The notes beneath the pieces were generated by a model. The model made no database searches and was not told where the DNA came from. It saw only the letters and a list, made by a program, of their open reading frames with translations. From Anopheles merus (taxonomy: Eukaryota; Arthropoda; Insecta; Diptera; Culicidae), in assembly GCF_017562075.2 (NCBI RefSeq), contig NC_054083.1, forward strand, positions 1,542,501-1,606,500: a stretch of DNA of 64,000 bases. The letters are read 5' to 3'. The position numbers and the translations under genes were made by a program. Below are positions 1-11,985 of this stretch, in pieces. Every line of letters begins with the position of its first letter. Positions within the stretch are counted from its first letter, which is position 1.

Positions 1-2342
1 GTTTCTCGTCGATCCACACTCCAAGGTCCTTTGTGACAGTAACTCTGTTAAGTACAGTGCCACAAAGAACGTAATCGTGCTCGATCTTATTAGACGAGCG
101 GCCATATGAAATCACACAACATTTATCCGGAGACAGAATAAGACCGTTAGAGTTACACCAAACATTAAAACAATCGATGTAATTCTGTAGACGCGCACAA
201 TCAGTTAACGAGGACACTGGTAGGAAAATTTTGATGTCGTCAGCGTAAAGCAAACAACCATCAGGAGGAAGCACATTAACACAATCGTTGATAAACAGTA
301 GGAAAAGTAGAGGACTAAGTACGCTGCCTTGGGGAACCCCAGAAGAGGCAATAAAAGGCTCGGAAAAACTATTTTCGACACTGACCTTATAAGATTTACC
401 GTAAAGGTAAGATTTAAGCCAGGATAGAAGGGGATCACCAATTCCGAGTTTCTCTAGCTTTGAAAGTCAACAGGCTAGCGATATAGAGCCAAAAGCTGCT
501 TTAAAGTCGGTATATATAGTGTCCACTTGAGAGCCACGTTCCATGTTGTTAAATATCGAGGATACAAGGCACATTAGGTTAGTAGAGGTTGAACGTTTTG
601 GCATGAATCCGTGCTGATGTTCTGAAATTATATTTGTAACACACGAACGAATAGACGAGTGAACAATTGTCTCAAACACTTTGGAAGACGAACACAATAT
701 GGACACACCCCTATAGTTAGTACATGAAAAACGGTCGCCCTTTTTGTGGATTGGAATGAGCCAGGCTTTTTTCCACAGCAACGGAAAATAGCCATCCTGA
801 ATTGATCTATTGTATAATCGGCAAAGTAGAGGAGCGAAAAATGTAGAACATTTCTTTAATGATGCTGATGGTATCCCATCAGGACCGGGGGAAAAAGAAA
901 GTTTGAGTTTGGATAGGGTAACCAACACAGAATCGACATGAATTGAGACATTATTACACGAAATCACACTCGACGGTGTATGAACAAGACAATCAGAAAC
1001 ATTAACTGGACTGCTGCTGGGGTCGACAAAAACACTAGAAAAATGTTTGGCAAAAAGTTTACTCGAGTCTTCGGGAGAAGAAGCGGACTCATTATTAAGG
1101 GATAGGTTGGAAGGGATGCCATTCTGTTTCTGACGCGATTTACAGAAACGCCAGAAAGACCGCGGGTTCGATCTAAATTGGACTTGCAGCCGTGCTACAA
1201 ATGATGAGTAACACCATCGATTGTAGGAGCGGTATGCATTTGTAGCGTAATTATGGATACGTAAGGTGTAATGATTGCGGTTATTGTGAAAAATTCGGCG
1301 GGAACGACGTGCATCGGCTCTAAGCGATCTGAGCGTCCTATTCGACCACAGGGGGTAAGGTGGGGGTTTGAGATGAGGACAACATGTAGGGAATGTGGAA
1401 GTAATAACAGTATTGAACACAGTAACTGCATCGCCCATGCTGCACGCATCCTCGATGAAAGACCAATCAACATTTGAAAATGTCTCGAAGAAGTGGGCGT
1501 GGTTCATTCTTTTAAAGTTGAATCTGCATGCCGGTGTGGTTCGATGGGAATGGTGTTGCGGCGGCGTGATGGTTGAACTTGCAGAGACAGGAATGGATAA
1601 TTCAAGTGCCGGGTAATGTCGATGCAATGGGAGTAAAGGTGAAACGGAAGGGCTTATGCAGGAAACAATATCGGTAGTTGCAGCGTTGGCGAAAACTAAA
1701 TCAAGTTGACGACCCAATCCATTTTTTACATCGGATAGTTGATGAAGCCCATTGAACACCATACCATCTATGAGAGCGACATTACTCGACGATGAATGGC
1801 GAGGATATAGGTGTCTCGATGAAGGGTGGGGGAATGCCCATGCGAGTTACGGCGTGTTGTAATCACCAAATAATATTAGTAAGTCGGTAGCGCGCATTCT
1901 TTCGCAAATCGCGCTAATATCGTCGTGCATAGCGTCAAATACTGTTGATGATGAGCTTCGGTCCGGAGGAATATATATAACACCGACATACAATCAACGG
2001 TGGCTGAGTCTGATGCATACCCAAAGCGATTCAAGCGAAGCGTTAGTGTGAGTGAGTACCGAACACGATAGATTAGCCGAACATGCTATTAAAACGCCTC
2101 CTCCGCGAGAGTGAGAACTATTCACTGAGTTACGATCACAGCGAAAAATCTGATAAGAGTCTTCGGTGATGAGCGATGATGGTATTGAGTCGTCTAACTA
2201 TGTCTCGGTGAGCACCCATACATCGAAATCAGAGGTAGATACAGTGAGCCGGAGATCGTTTAATTTTGTGCGTAAACCTCGGACGTTTTGGTAATAGAAA
2301 AACAGATCGGTTTTGGTTGTCGAAAGGGTAGCTGAATCTGCT
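1..2342 (-). pseudogene. LINE ORF2 (endonuclease + reverse transcriptase), broken
   Basis: The frame opens near 2342 with the endonuclease N-terminus (FFYYQNVRGLRTKLNDLRL, then VLTET). The codon after VLTET is a stop where the sister copy has Trp (LTETW), near 2198. Endonuclease signatures such as GRQLDLVFAN follow at about 1700. The RT domain then shows SPGPDGIPSASL, LWKKAWLIPIHKKGDR, NYRGVSIL, HQHGFMPKRST and IYTDFKAAF. A frameshift near 465 moves the rest (SGVPQGSVLSPLLF, LLYADDIKIF with the catalytic YADD) to another frame at 205-441. The protein would nick target DNA and reverse-transcribe the element RNA. This copy cannot do so as it stands. The thumb and C-terminus continue off the left edge. 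Confidence 0.88.
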
Positions 2343-2367
2343 ATGGTGCTTAAATTTGCTCTGGTGA

Positions 2368-3412
2368 TTACATTTGTTCTGGTGCTATTGTTTGCGTATT
2401 GTGTAATTGTGCTATTGTAGATGGTGCTATTGTTTGTGTCAACAGATGGTGTATTGTTGTGTTCGAAGGATGGAGAGGTGCAGGCTCTTGGGTCGTTGAA
2501 GGTGGGTCTCGAGGTGCTGGTCGCCAACAATTTGGGGCTGTAGTGGTGCGTTGGTCGATGAATTCGCGATAGATGATTCTTTTGTGCCATGTAGATGCAG
2601 ACAGAGCCTTGCTCTTAAGGTCAAGCGACATCCCGACTTTAAATGAGATGAAAGTCAATGTGCTTGCCTCTCTGCCATTTGGTAACAGCTTATAGATGAT
2701 GACGTCATCAGCGTCCAGTTGAGTAGTTACCATTTCACGCATTTCCTCGTCAGTAACCGAAGGGGCGATACGTGTAATATATAGCCAGAATCTGGGACCG
2801 TTTGGGGCGTTCCATGGAGCGGTCAACACAACACGAGACGAAGGTGTAACGGGGGCTATACCAGTGTTTAAAACAGCAGCAGGGTTCGCATCAGGTGGCG
2901 TAAAGTCTACAAGCCTACGTTTAGGCGCGTTGCGTTGGGGTGCGTTACGGGAAGCCCAGTCGACATTGCCTGGGCGCGAGCTTAGTGGTGTGGTGGTAGT
3001 GGTGATATTTTCAATGCTCGGAATATTCAGAGTAGTGTATGGTTGCATACGTGTTTTGCGTTTCCATAGATGTGTGAGTATCGAACATGGATAATACATC
3101 CTTGCGAATGGTATCGAAAGCAGCAGAAACACGACAATCAAATTCACTTAGCAGTTCCGATTTTAGATCCATCAGTGTAATTGACAACTCTTCCAAGAAG
3201 GCACCTTTCCCACGGCGGCGAGCATCCATGCAGCTAGGACATAACCAGAGCGAATGGGAATCAACCCGCTTCAACTCCAGTACAGCAGCTTCACTAATAT
3301 CCAGGCACGTAAGATGGTATGAAGACTTACAGTAACCTTCACACTTATATACATCGATATCGTTTACAGGAGCAGAGCAGGATGGACACACTTCCGACAT
3401 AGTTGATAACAC
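2368..3412 (-). pseudogene. LINE ORF1 with PHD-like finger and RRM-like C-terminal domain, frameshifted
   Basis: The N-terminal part (3011-3412) carries a Cys/His cluster: CPSC, then CEGYCKSSYHLTC, then LWLCPSC. This fits a PHD-like finger of the kind seen in CR1-clade ORF1 proteins. The likely start is MSEVCPSC rather than the first Met of the open frame. A frameshift near 3050-3150 moves the remainder to the frame 2368-3147. There the segment FWLYITRIAPSVTDEEMREM, followed by LTFISFKVGMSLDLKSKAL, matches the conserved domain in the other two CR1 copies here. It probably binds element RNA (family-level inference). The last codons overlap the ORF2 N-terminal frame, as is common for LINE ORF1/ORF2 pairs. 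Confidence 0.8.
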
Positions 3413-3750
3413 ACTAATACAGGCTCACTCGATCCGACGATAAGCAGCAACAAAATCAGCAAGCAGCGGCGAACTTTTGAACGGATGCAAACACAAAATA
3501 CACAGGACACCGACTGTTATGAGATGTCGCCAATGGTCGTAGAGCACCACGGTCCATTCACCAACTGAAGTGCAAAATACTTTGTCTGAGCACAACGTAG
3601 AAGCAATGATAAACAGACAAAACAAACAGAGCACGATCGAAGCACAAGCACAAGCACAGGCACCAATGGTTGGAATGCACAGTGGGCAACGGCCATACAA
3701 ACGCCGGGATGAAAATCAATTCCTCGTGCTATTGCAGTTTTTCTTCATTC

Positions 3751-4299
3751 AATAACATTGCTCTTACTACACAGACCAGTCCTTTACTAAAATCGTCAAG
3801 ACAGCGAAAAACATTAATAGTTATCGCTCACAACATTAAATTATTGTGTAGTACTTAACAGCATCAACAATTATTGTTAAGAAATAAAACAAAGGCGGAG
3901 TAAATTCGTTACTAAAAACGATTTTTGAGTATTACGCGCTAAAAAGCCGAGTTTTTCATGGTTAGTTTTGAAAAGAGCTTATTCCTATCTTACGACCTTT
4001 TTCAAACTGTTTTTCGCTGTTCAGCTTTGTTTATTATGCCTGTTTGTTTCAAATGACCGTTTATGACAGGTAGTTCGATACTTGTGGTGTATGGCTCATA
4101 CAACAACACGTAAAAATCGCCCGCGCTATTTTCAAGAAAAAGTTCAATAATTTTCGGGGTCGCGGATGGTCGCAGCTAATTTCAACGTCAAAACGTAGGA
4201 AAAATGTTGATCTTTCCGATGATATACGACACACGAGTGAAATCGAGTCGAAAAACCGCCCCGAAAAATTTTTCCCCATTTGTGGGAAAAGTATGCTGT
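3751..4299. other. unassigned interval between LINE 5' end and Helitron fragment
   Basis: AT-rich sequence without a convincing ORF or repeat partner elsewhere in the window. It may hold the decayed upstream part of the Helitron or host intergenic DNA. Confidence 0.4.
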
Positions 4300-4382
4300 G
4301 CACTTTTACGAAGACTTTCATCGACAAAATCGTGAACAGTACACCGCAGAGGAGTCAGATTTGAACCAGTTGCTACACGATA

Positions 4383-5249
4383 TTGAGCATTAAGAGTTTG
4401 AAGAGGCAAGAGTTTGCCAGTTTTCTGCTCCGTATCGGTGAAGGGCAGCACGATACATTCGCAGAACTGACCCATGAGCACGCTAAAATTCCACGGGATA
4501 TGGTACTACCTCGATCAGTGAACCCACTACACGGCATACAATCGCTGGTTGCTCGAGCTTACCCTGATATCAAACAGTGTTGCCAAGATCCGGTCTATTT
4601 TTCTGGTCGAGCAATTCTGTCGCCCCTCAACGTCGATGTGACCAACATCAATAATTTGGTGTTAGAGCATATCCCAGGGCGTGTCAGGGAATACCGTTCC
4701 GTCGATACGCTGGTCAACCCAGAGGAACACGAACATTTGCAGTTGCCGTCCGAATATCTTAATTCACTCAACATCAGCGGGATACCTGTCCATTCTCTGC
4801 GGTTGAAACCATCGGTTCCAGTGATTTTATTGCTAAACCTAAACTCGGACATGGGGTTGTGCAACGGCACGCGACTGCATATAATACACATGAAAGCGAA
4901 CTGCATTCACGCCAAAATACTGACGGGCAAACGGCGCGGCGATGACGTGTTGCTTCCTCGCATATATTGCGACAGCAATGATAAAGGACATGCATTCCAA
5001 ATCCGCCGTAAACAGTTCCCTATTCAGGTGTGCTTCTCAATGACCATCAACAAGGCACAAGGACAATCTCTACATCATTTGAGTCTATACCTGCCGAAAC
5101 CCGTTTTCGCACACGGTCAACTCTACGTTGCACTATCCCGTGTGACATCACGGTCCAACATTGCCATACTGATACCGAATACAGAACGAGAAGATGATGA
5201 AGGTGTCGCGACCAAAAACATTGTTTACAGGGAAGTAGTTGGCGATTAA
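4383..5249 (+). pseudogene. Helitron Pif1-like helicase, C-terminal part
   Basis: 288 codons are open. The protein begins within the region EFASFLLRIGEG and continues with HAKIPRDMVLPRS, LSPLNVDVTNINNLVLEHIPG, SGIPVHSLRLKPSVPVILLL and NGTRLHI. Helicase motif V (MTINKAQGQS) lies near residue 220. Motif VI (QLYVALSRV) lies near residue 245. These are the hallmark C-terminal motifs of Helitron Pif1/RecD-type helicases, which unwind DNA during rolling-circle transposition. Walker A and B are absent: the N-terminal half is missing or destroyed upstream, where stops appear in all frames. The stretch is a relic despite being open. Confidence 0.88.
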
Positions 5250-6120
5250 CCAAGTATGTACCGGTATCTTCAAATCAACCCTTTCTGTCGCAATATTTAT
5301 TTCAACTGTTGTCAAACCAACTAACACTGCAATGCATATTATGTACATTTCGCTTCGACTACCTGCAACTGGAATAAATACTATTTTAATGATCTAATAC
5401 TGTAATCATTAACTCGTTTGCTCTCTACTATCTTTCTCTCTTTAGGTTTTTTGTATCCAGGACGGTATAATTGATCCTGAGTCGATTGTAAGTAAAATCA
5501 ACACCCAATCGATATATTTTTTTCCAGTGAAAGCACTTCTCTTCTTACGCTTCCAATACGACTACATTTCCTTTATGTTTATCAAAGCTTGAAATGAGAT
5601 ATTCGGTTTTTAGTTTTTCCTGTAAGTAAAACAATGCTTCATTATTCCTTCTGTCTTCCCGATTATGTTTTTTTTTTATTTTTCGTCTGGCAGACACTAA
5701 TATATTGATAATATTTCATCAAACGAAAACACCGGTCATCCGTTATGCGATTGCTGCTTGGCAATGCTTCCAACTGCAGGTAAAAAAGCATCATCAATAA
5801 AATACATTTTATTATTCTACTATTTGCGCTATACTTTACGTTTCTGCTACCGATGTCCGTTCAGTATATTCCTTTTGATACTTTGCTTAGTCTTCACCGT
5901 TTCATGGATAATTTGCAGGCACTGCAAGCGTACGTCCGGAAAAATGTTCTGAGACGCACAATAAAACCTTTGGAGCACGATGGAGCGTCATTATCTTAGA
6001 CCAATGAGTTTACTATAAATGCATCCCGCAGTGAAAATGTTTGTTTTAAGTTTGTGTCAGTTTTAATCCTCCTGGAGTCCTGGAGTGTGTATATATCTTG
6101 AAAATTCCGTTGCAAAATCT
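5250..6120 (+). other. Helitron 3' non-coding region
   Basis: AT-rich DNA between the helicase stop and the Helitron 3' end. I see no gene, and short ORFs here have no recognisable content. Confidence 0.5.
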
Positions 6121-6889
6121 TGTAACCGGGCCATCTTAAGCTACCCGCTGTGCAAAGCGACGGAAGGCGTTATGGCGTTCTGAGAATTTTATCATGCCTT
6201 CCTTTTCTCTCCAACGGCAAATTTGTCGAGCAGCTCGTCGAGCTGCCCGTCTCTGGCTCCACCTCATTCCCCTCGACTGAGCGCGCTGCCGAAGGTTTGG
6301 ATGTGTTGGTGCGTCAGACGGCCAATCGCTGTCAGCCCTCCTCCGTGCTTTTTCCCTCCATAGCGCCATCTCTTTCTCGCGTGTGGTCTATGCTCGCGAG
6401 CTGTTGTGGCGCCTAAAAATGCCGTTAACAAACATTGCGGCAATTAAGTTGTATTTTCACAAATCAAACCAAAAAATCGCAATGAGTTCAAACACTGCAA
6501 TATAAAAATGACTAAGGTATCGCTAGCTCACGCTGGAGGGTTTGCTGTGCAACGCGCAGAACCCTAATTCGCATTAACACGTTCAGCCCTGCGCTGCTTT
6601 TCATCAATTTTCCTTTCCGCCGGCATCTAGAACGCAAGCTGATTGTGAAACCGGCATACTGGAAAGTCCACTGGCAGTCCCTGGGGCCTGTCATCGAACT
6701 GAACGTGTTAAGCATTAAGCATAACTTTGTTACCATAAGCTTTTGCTTTCGTATGGTGTAGATTACACAGATATGCTGAGCCGTCTGCGCAAGGGTGTGA
6801 GTGTGCGTATGTGTGCAAAACTGTCGCCGAATATATGCTCTTCCGGAATGTTATGATCCATCGGTCAAAGAAAAGAAGGTGTTCATGAG

Positions 6890-7262
6890 AGAGGCGGAGT
6901 AGGGGGAATCAGGGGCCCTTGGCGGAAAGACGAGTTGAGGCCCGGGATGACCGGGAGGAGGGGGTACTGGGACACAGCTGTTGGAAGATTAAACAGTATA
7001 CTTAAATTGCCGGCGGGGGAGGGGGGGGGGAGGGCTTCGGCCATGGGACTTTTACGATCATCGGTCACAGGCCCTACAATTATTGCCGGCATGAGGGGGA
7101 GGAGGGGGGGGGCAAATGATTCTCCAGCCACGGGGCCCCAACGACCATCTTTACGGGGGCCTTGTCGCTAATACTCTGTCCACTTGTAAACATACGCCAT
7201 ACTATAGACTAGAGATCTTCGGCGACCGCCTAGTCCGCCTACCGTTAGATCCGCCGCAGGTT
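6890..7262 (+). repeat. hAT-type MITE-like block inside the foldback arm
   Basis: The sequence matches, with divergence, the clean 350-bp MITE at 34243-34592: G/C tracts, CGATCATCGGTCACAGGCC, and the end block TAGTCCGCCTACCGTTAGATCC. Equivalent blocks sit at 10845-11230, 42790-43195 and 59515-59915. The block was probably captured once by an ancestral arm and then duplicated with it. Confidence 0.55.
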
Positions 7263-7374
7263 CATGACGGTGTTTTTTTTATCGTGGAGGTGCATCCTTC
7301 CCCCTGCCTGCTGCGTATGCACCGGGCAGGAGACAGTGTGGCAGTATGCAAGTTGCACACTGGATAGGAGCGGG

Positions 7375-7529
7375 CCCGCGGCACCGCCATCATTCCGCAC
7401 ATCTGCATGCACGTCGTGGGTTCTAATCGCGTATGAACCGTCCGCCGTAGCAAGGGGTTAGTCACCGGCTCCGACTACGTGGTACTCAAGTCATGAAAAG
7501 GCCGGCATGATCGCGTAGGCTATTAAGCC

Positions 7530-7566
<37 letters not shown>
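7375..7566 (+). repeat. SINE-like segment with (AAT)n tail inside the arm
   Basis: A segment containing GTGGGTTCTAATCGCGTATG (B-box-like) runs to CATGATCGCGTAGGCTATTA and then (AAT)n at 7533-7566. The same unit recurs in the other arms (reversed at about 10569-10740, 13300-13480 and 47125-47275; forward at 43310-43475), each ending in an AAT/TTA run. A tRNA-derived SINE is plausible. It could instead be an integral part of the arm. Confidence 0.45.
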
Positions 7567-7570
<4 letters not shown>

Positions 7571-8078
7571 GAACTTAGCATAGCAGTGCACACCCGGGTA
7601 AGAGTTTGTCTTGACTTTGTTGCTGCCGCTGTGACGCGACAAATGCACGGAATGCACTCGATCAAAACATGAACCTACCGATCCGAACCCATTCCAAGGC
7701 AGTGCCAGTCGAACGGCGTCATGATACCGGCTTGCCCAGCCAACAAGCCACCAGATTCTGGACGGACAGGTGCAGCACCATACGCGCACCGTAATAAACA
7801 AATCCAGAATCCTCTTTTGTATGAATTCAATTCAAAATGTTGTTTCCACTAGCGTCCGCTAGCTGAATTAGAAATAAATGTGCAACATATCACACGCACG
7901 TTTGCTTAGATCGTGTGTCTTTTTAATACCCCCAACAGCAAAGCCGATCGCAAAGATGCCAATAGTTGTGTTGTCTCTCAACATCGAAAATGCGTGGTAC
8001 TTTGTAGCCGCAGCGGATGAAAATGTACACATCACAAACACGCGCGCGCAAACTCACACACAAACACGCATGCGCAAA

Positions 8079-8085
<7 letters not shown>

Positions 8086-8126
<41 letters not shown>
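8086..8126 (+). repeat. (CA)n microsatellite flanked by CGCA-rich DNA
   Basis: An uninterrupted CA run lies within about 260 bases of CG/CA/GCA-rich low-complexity DNA (8030-8290). The corresponding site of copy B is the long (TG)n run at 46398-46525. Open frames here are repeat artefacts, not genes. Confidence 0.9.
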
Positions 8127-8130
<4 letters not shown>

Positions 8131-9019
8131 CGCGCGCGCGCACACATGCATGAACGCGCGCACGCCAGCACGCACGCACGCACACACACACGCACGTACG
8201 CGCGCCCGCGAGCATGAAAGCGCGCACGCCAGCACGCACCCACGAAAGCGCGCTCGCGAGCACGCACCCCCGAAATCGCGCAAGCACGCACTCCCCCCCT
8301 CCCCCACTAAACCACCCCCCACCGGCATGATCGATTACGGCTACCTTATCGGTAGAACGGTTGGTTCAGCTTTCTTGTAGCATCCTCAACCCTAGCGCCG
8401 GGCGGGGAGGGGGATCGCGACATGATAGAGTGAACGATCACTTTCCCCGCGCTGTGTGTGTATGTGTCGTGGCCCGAAAACTCGAGACAGATTTAGGCAT
8501 ATTTTTAAAAAAATATTTTATTGCCACTATACACTGTGCTACATGATGCTTAGAAGGTCGTTGAAGCATCAAACATGTTCAAATTAAAAAATATTAGATT
8601 AGTTTTAGACGTTCTCCTACGCTTGTTTTAAATAGGCTTCTTCACCCTCGATTGGCACGGGCATCGAATGGTCTCATCAGCAGCGGCACGAAATAAAATA
8701 AACCATCAATACACCAATAACACTTCGAATCCCAATCCAGCTTCTCCCACAGCGTCTCAAGGTCACACACAAATAATGAATGCTAACACCCACCAATAAC
8801 AATACACAACCGCAATGCACATATATGAACCAACGCATACACCACAACAACCAATCTGCTGGCGTTGGAAGGCACGGGCAGAAGCGTAAGTAAGGCAGGG
8901 CAAGGTGAGGGAGGGAGAAGAAGGGGACGAAAAAATGGGCGCCAATATTTTTAATTTTTTTGACCGGTTTTTTTTTGCTCCGCCGCCATAAATAGTTTGT
9001 CCATTTCGCCAACAGATGG

Positions 9020-9190
9020 CGCTAAACTTGCTCGACCCAGCGCAGGAATCGCTGAAGTCCAGCGCGCCCGCTGCGCAAATTCGAGCAGTTTTCTGCGTAG
9101 TTTTTGCGTCGTTTTGTGTCAAAAAATACGCAAAAAAATACGCTAGACTTCAGCCAAAACTACGATAGCCAGCGTATTTATATTACTTTT
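9020..9190 (+). repeat. foldback copy A, single-copy centre
   Basis: This spacer between the arms holds AACTTGCTCGACCCAGCGCA and, further on, GTTTTGTGTCAAAAAATACG. The same sequence occurs reverse-complemented at about 45390-45565 in copy B. It is the only segment that gives these palindromic elements an orientation. Confidence 0.8.
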
Positions 9191-11985
9191 TAGGTGCGGA
9201 ACGAGCGCCATCTGTAGAAGAAATGGATGAACTATTTCAAACGGCGCAGCAAAAAAACGGTAAAAAAATTCAAAAATTTTGGCGCCCATTCTTCCTCCTC
9301 TTCCTTTCACTTCCTTTCCCCACCTTGCCCTGCCTTACTTGCGCTTCTGCCCGTGCCTTCCGCCGCCAGCTGATTGGGTGTTGTGGTGTATGCGTTGATA
9401 CTTATATGTGCATTGCGGTTATGTATTGTTATTGGTGGGTGTTAGCATTTATTAATTAGTGTGTGACCTTGGGACGATGCGGGAGAAGCTGGATTGGGAT
9501 TTAAAGTGTTATCGGTGTATTGATGGATTATTTTATTTCGTGCCGCTGCTGATGAGACCATTCGATGCCCCTGCCAATTGAGGGTGAAGAAGCCTATTTA
9601 AAACAAGCGTAGGAGAACGTCTAACACTAAACTAATATTTTTTTTATTAGAACATGTTTGATGCTTCAATGACCTTCTAAGCATCATGTAGCACGGCGTA
9701 TAGAGGCAATAATTATTTTTGTAATGTGCAGAAATCTGTCTCGAGTTTTGGGTCTCGACACAAACATACACGCACACACACAGCGCGGGGAAAGTGACCG
9801 TCCACTCTATCATGTCGCGATCCCCCACCCCACCCGGCGATGGATGAGGATGCGCTACAAGATAGCTGAACCAGCCTTTCTTCCGAAAAGGTAGCCGTAC
9901 TCGCTCGTGCGGGAGGGGGGGGGGATTGGTGGTGGGTGCGCGCTCACCTGCGCGCTTTCGTGGGTGCGTGCTCGCGTGCGCGCATTCGTGGGTGCGCGCT
10001 CGCGTGCGCGCGTTCGTGCATGTGTGCGTGCATGCGTGTGTGTGCGTACGTGCGGAAACCCCACGATTGCTTCATTCTGATACGTAAATTTTCATCCACT
10101 GCGGCAACAGAGTCCGTGCATTTTTGATCTCGCTACCTGAGAGACAACACAACCATTGGATTGACACCACCATCTTTGCGATCGGCTCTGCTGTTGGGGG
10201 TATTAAAAAGACACACGATCGAAGCAAACGTGCATGTGATATGTAGCACATTTCTTTCCAAATCAGCTAGCAGATCGAAGTGGAAACAAAATTTGAATTG
10301 AATTCATACAAAAGAGGATTCTGGATTTGTTTATTACGGTGCGCGTATGGTGCTGCACCTGTCCGTCCAGAATCTGGTGGCTTGTTGGCTGGGCAAGCTG
10401 GTATCATGACGCCGTTCGACTGGCACTGCCTTGGAATGGGTTCGGCTCGGTAGGTTCATGTCCTTTGGTCGAGGGCATTTCGTGCATTTGTTGCGTCACA
10501 GCGGTAGTCCGGCAGCAATAAAGACAAGCCAATCTCTTCTCCGGGTGTGGACTGTTATGCTAAGTTCTTCTTATTATTATTATTATTATTATTGGCTTAA
10601 TAGCCTACGCGATCATGCCGGCCTTTTCAGGACTTGAATACCACGTAGCCGGATAGTAAGCCTTTGCTACGGCGGACGGTTCATACGCGGTTAGAACCCA
10701 CGACGGGCATGCAGATGTGAGGAATGAGGTGCCGCTAGATCGCTCCTATCCACTGGGCAACTTGCATACTGCCACACTGTCTCCTGCTCGATGCATACGC
10801 TGCAGGCAGGGGGAAGGAGCACCTCCACGATAGAAAAAAACACCGTCATGAACCAGCGGTGGACCTAACGGTAGGCGGACTAGGCGGTCGCTGAAGATCT
10901 CTAGTCTATAGTATGCCGTATGTGTACAAGTGGACAGAGGCCTCGTAAATAAAACAACAACAACAACAACAACAAGTGGACAGAGTATTAGCGATAAAGG
11001 CCCCCGGAAAGATGGTCGTTGGGGCCCCGTGGCTGGAGAACCATTTGCACAGCCCTCCCCCTCCCCCATGCCGGCAACAATTTTAAGGCCTGTGACCGAT
11101 GATCGTAGGGGTCCCTTGGTCACCCCCCCCCCCGCCGCCGATTTAAGTATACTGTTCAATCTCCCAACAGCTGTGTGCCAGTACCCCCTCCTCCCGGTCA
11201 TCAGTTACCATTTACATGGACCTCAACTCGTCCTTTCGCCACTGTCATAAACACCTTCCTGTTTTGACCGATGGATCATAATATTCCGGAAGAAAACACA
11301 TTTGGCGAAAGTGCATACACACGCACGTACACGCCCATCCGCTGACGGCTCAGCATATCTGTGTAATTTAAACCATACGAAAGCAAAAGCTTAGTGTAAC
11401 AAAGTTACGCTTAATGCTTTGCACGTTCAGTTCGATGGCAGGCCCCAGGGACTGCCAGTAAACTTTCCAGTATGCTGGTTTTACAATCAGCTTGCGTTCT
11501 AGATGCCGGCGGAACGGAATGCTGATGAAAATCAGCGCCGGGCTGAACGTGGTAATGCGAATTAGGGTTCTGCGCGTTGCACAGTAAATGCTCTAGCGTG
11601 ATCTAGCGATTCCTTGGTCATTTTTACATTGCAGCGTTTGAACTCATTGCACTTTTTTAGTTTGATTTGTGAAAATGCAACTACATTGCCGCAATGTTTG
11701 TTAACAGCTTTTTTAAGCGCCACAGCAACTCATGAGCATTTACCACACGCGAGAAAGAGATGGCGCTATGGTGGGAAAAAGCACGGATGAAGGCTGACAG
11801 CGATTGGTCGTTTGACGCACCAACACATCCAAACCTTCGACAGCCCGCTCAGTCGAGGGGTATGAGGCGGAGCCAGGGTGGGGTGGCTCGACGAACTGCT
11901 TGACAAATTCGCCGTTGGAGAGAAAAAGAAGGCATGATAAAATTCTCCGAACGCCATGATTTCTTCCGTCGCTTTGCACAGCGGG
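9190..11985 (-). repeat. foldback copy A, right arm
   Basis: The reverse complement of the left arm, with many substitutions and small indels. It carries the mirrored CGCA-rich block (about 9930-10060), a TTA run at about 10570-10592 and the mirrored MITE-like block (10845-11230). A short AAC run at 10955-10975 interrupts the MITE-like block; its counterpart in copy B is the TTG run at about 43068-43090. Confidence 0.8.

Larger units (their letters stand above)
1..3750 (-). mobile_element. CR1-clade (T1/Q-like) LINE, decayed, 3' part cut by window edge
   Basis: A non-LTR retrotransposon reads on the minus strand. The PHD-finger ORF1 lies at about 2368-3412. ORF2 follows, with an AP-type endonuclease (from about 2340 down to 1750) and a reverse transcriptase (about 1750 down to 1). 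The order and the motif YYQNVRG near the ORF2 start match the second element at 17991-22600, so both belong to one lineage. The clade is inferred from the endonuclease and RT motifs and from the PHD-like ORF1. The 3' end lies beyond base 1. The 5' end is not sharply defined; about 350 bases upstream of ORF1 are probably 5' untranslated sequence. Several frameshifts and stops make this copy inactive. Confidence 0.85.
4300..6143 (+). mobile_element. Helitron fragment: helicase C-terminus to 3' terminus
   Basis: The interval contains the Pif1-type helicase C-terminal half (4383-5249), then about 890 bases of AT-rich non-coding DNA. It ends in the segment GTAACCGGGCCATCTTAAG followed by CTA at 6141-6143. 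The same terminal segment ends in CTAG followed by T at 15519. It is therefore read as a Helitron 3' end that lost its last base where the foldback element begins at 6144. No Rep/HUH endonuclease is visible upstream, so only the 3' portion is present. Confidence 0.75.
6144..9019 (+). repeat. foldback copy A, left arm
   Basis: About 2.88 kb, the inverse of 9190-11985. Blocks from outside inward: the terminal block (GTGCAAAGCGACGG and the segment around GATGTGTTGGTGCGTC near 6300), a block around GTTCGATGGC-like sequence near 6690, a G-rich MITE-like block (about 6890-7262), a block ending in an AAT microsatellite (to 7566), the CA/CGCA-rich block (8030-8290), and the inner block to 9019. All blocks recur in the other arms in the same order. 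Confidence 0.8.
6144..11985 (+). mobile_element. foldback element, copy A (long terminal inverted repeats)
   Basis: The left end CCCGCTGTGCAAAGC at 6144 is mirrored by GCTTTGCACAGCGGG ending at 11985. From the ends inward the two halves are diverged reverse complements over about 2.8 kb each. They surround a single-copy spacer of about 170 bases (9020-9190). No transposase ORF is visible: the open frames in the arms are shadows of CA and CGCA repeats or short chance ORFs. The arms include SINE-like and hAT-MITE-like segments, so they are composite. A second copy (40359-60664 after removing insertions) has the same length and structure. The superfamily is unknown to me; Foldback/MULE-like or P-superfamily Galileo-like elements have comparable architecture. 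No clear target duplication is readable. Confidence 0.8.

Noticed and set aside
5758..5952. Hydrophobic 64-codon ORF after the Helitron helicase
   Set aside because: AT-rich chance ORF rich in Phe, Leu and Ile; no conservation can be seen.
6150..6416. Open frames in the foldback terminal block (6150-6416, 11740-12011, 14030-14284, 40219-40578, 60356-60757)
   Set aside because: They recur with every copy on both strands, have no conserved protein features and shift with indels between copies.
8017..8328. Long open frames on both strands around 8017-8380 and 46203-46769
   Set aside because: They are translations of CA/TG and CGCA microsatellites, open in several frames at once.
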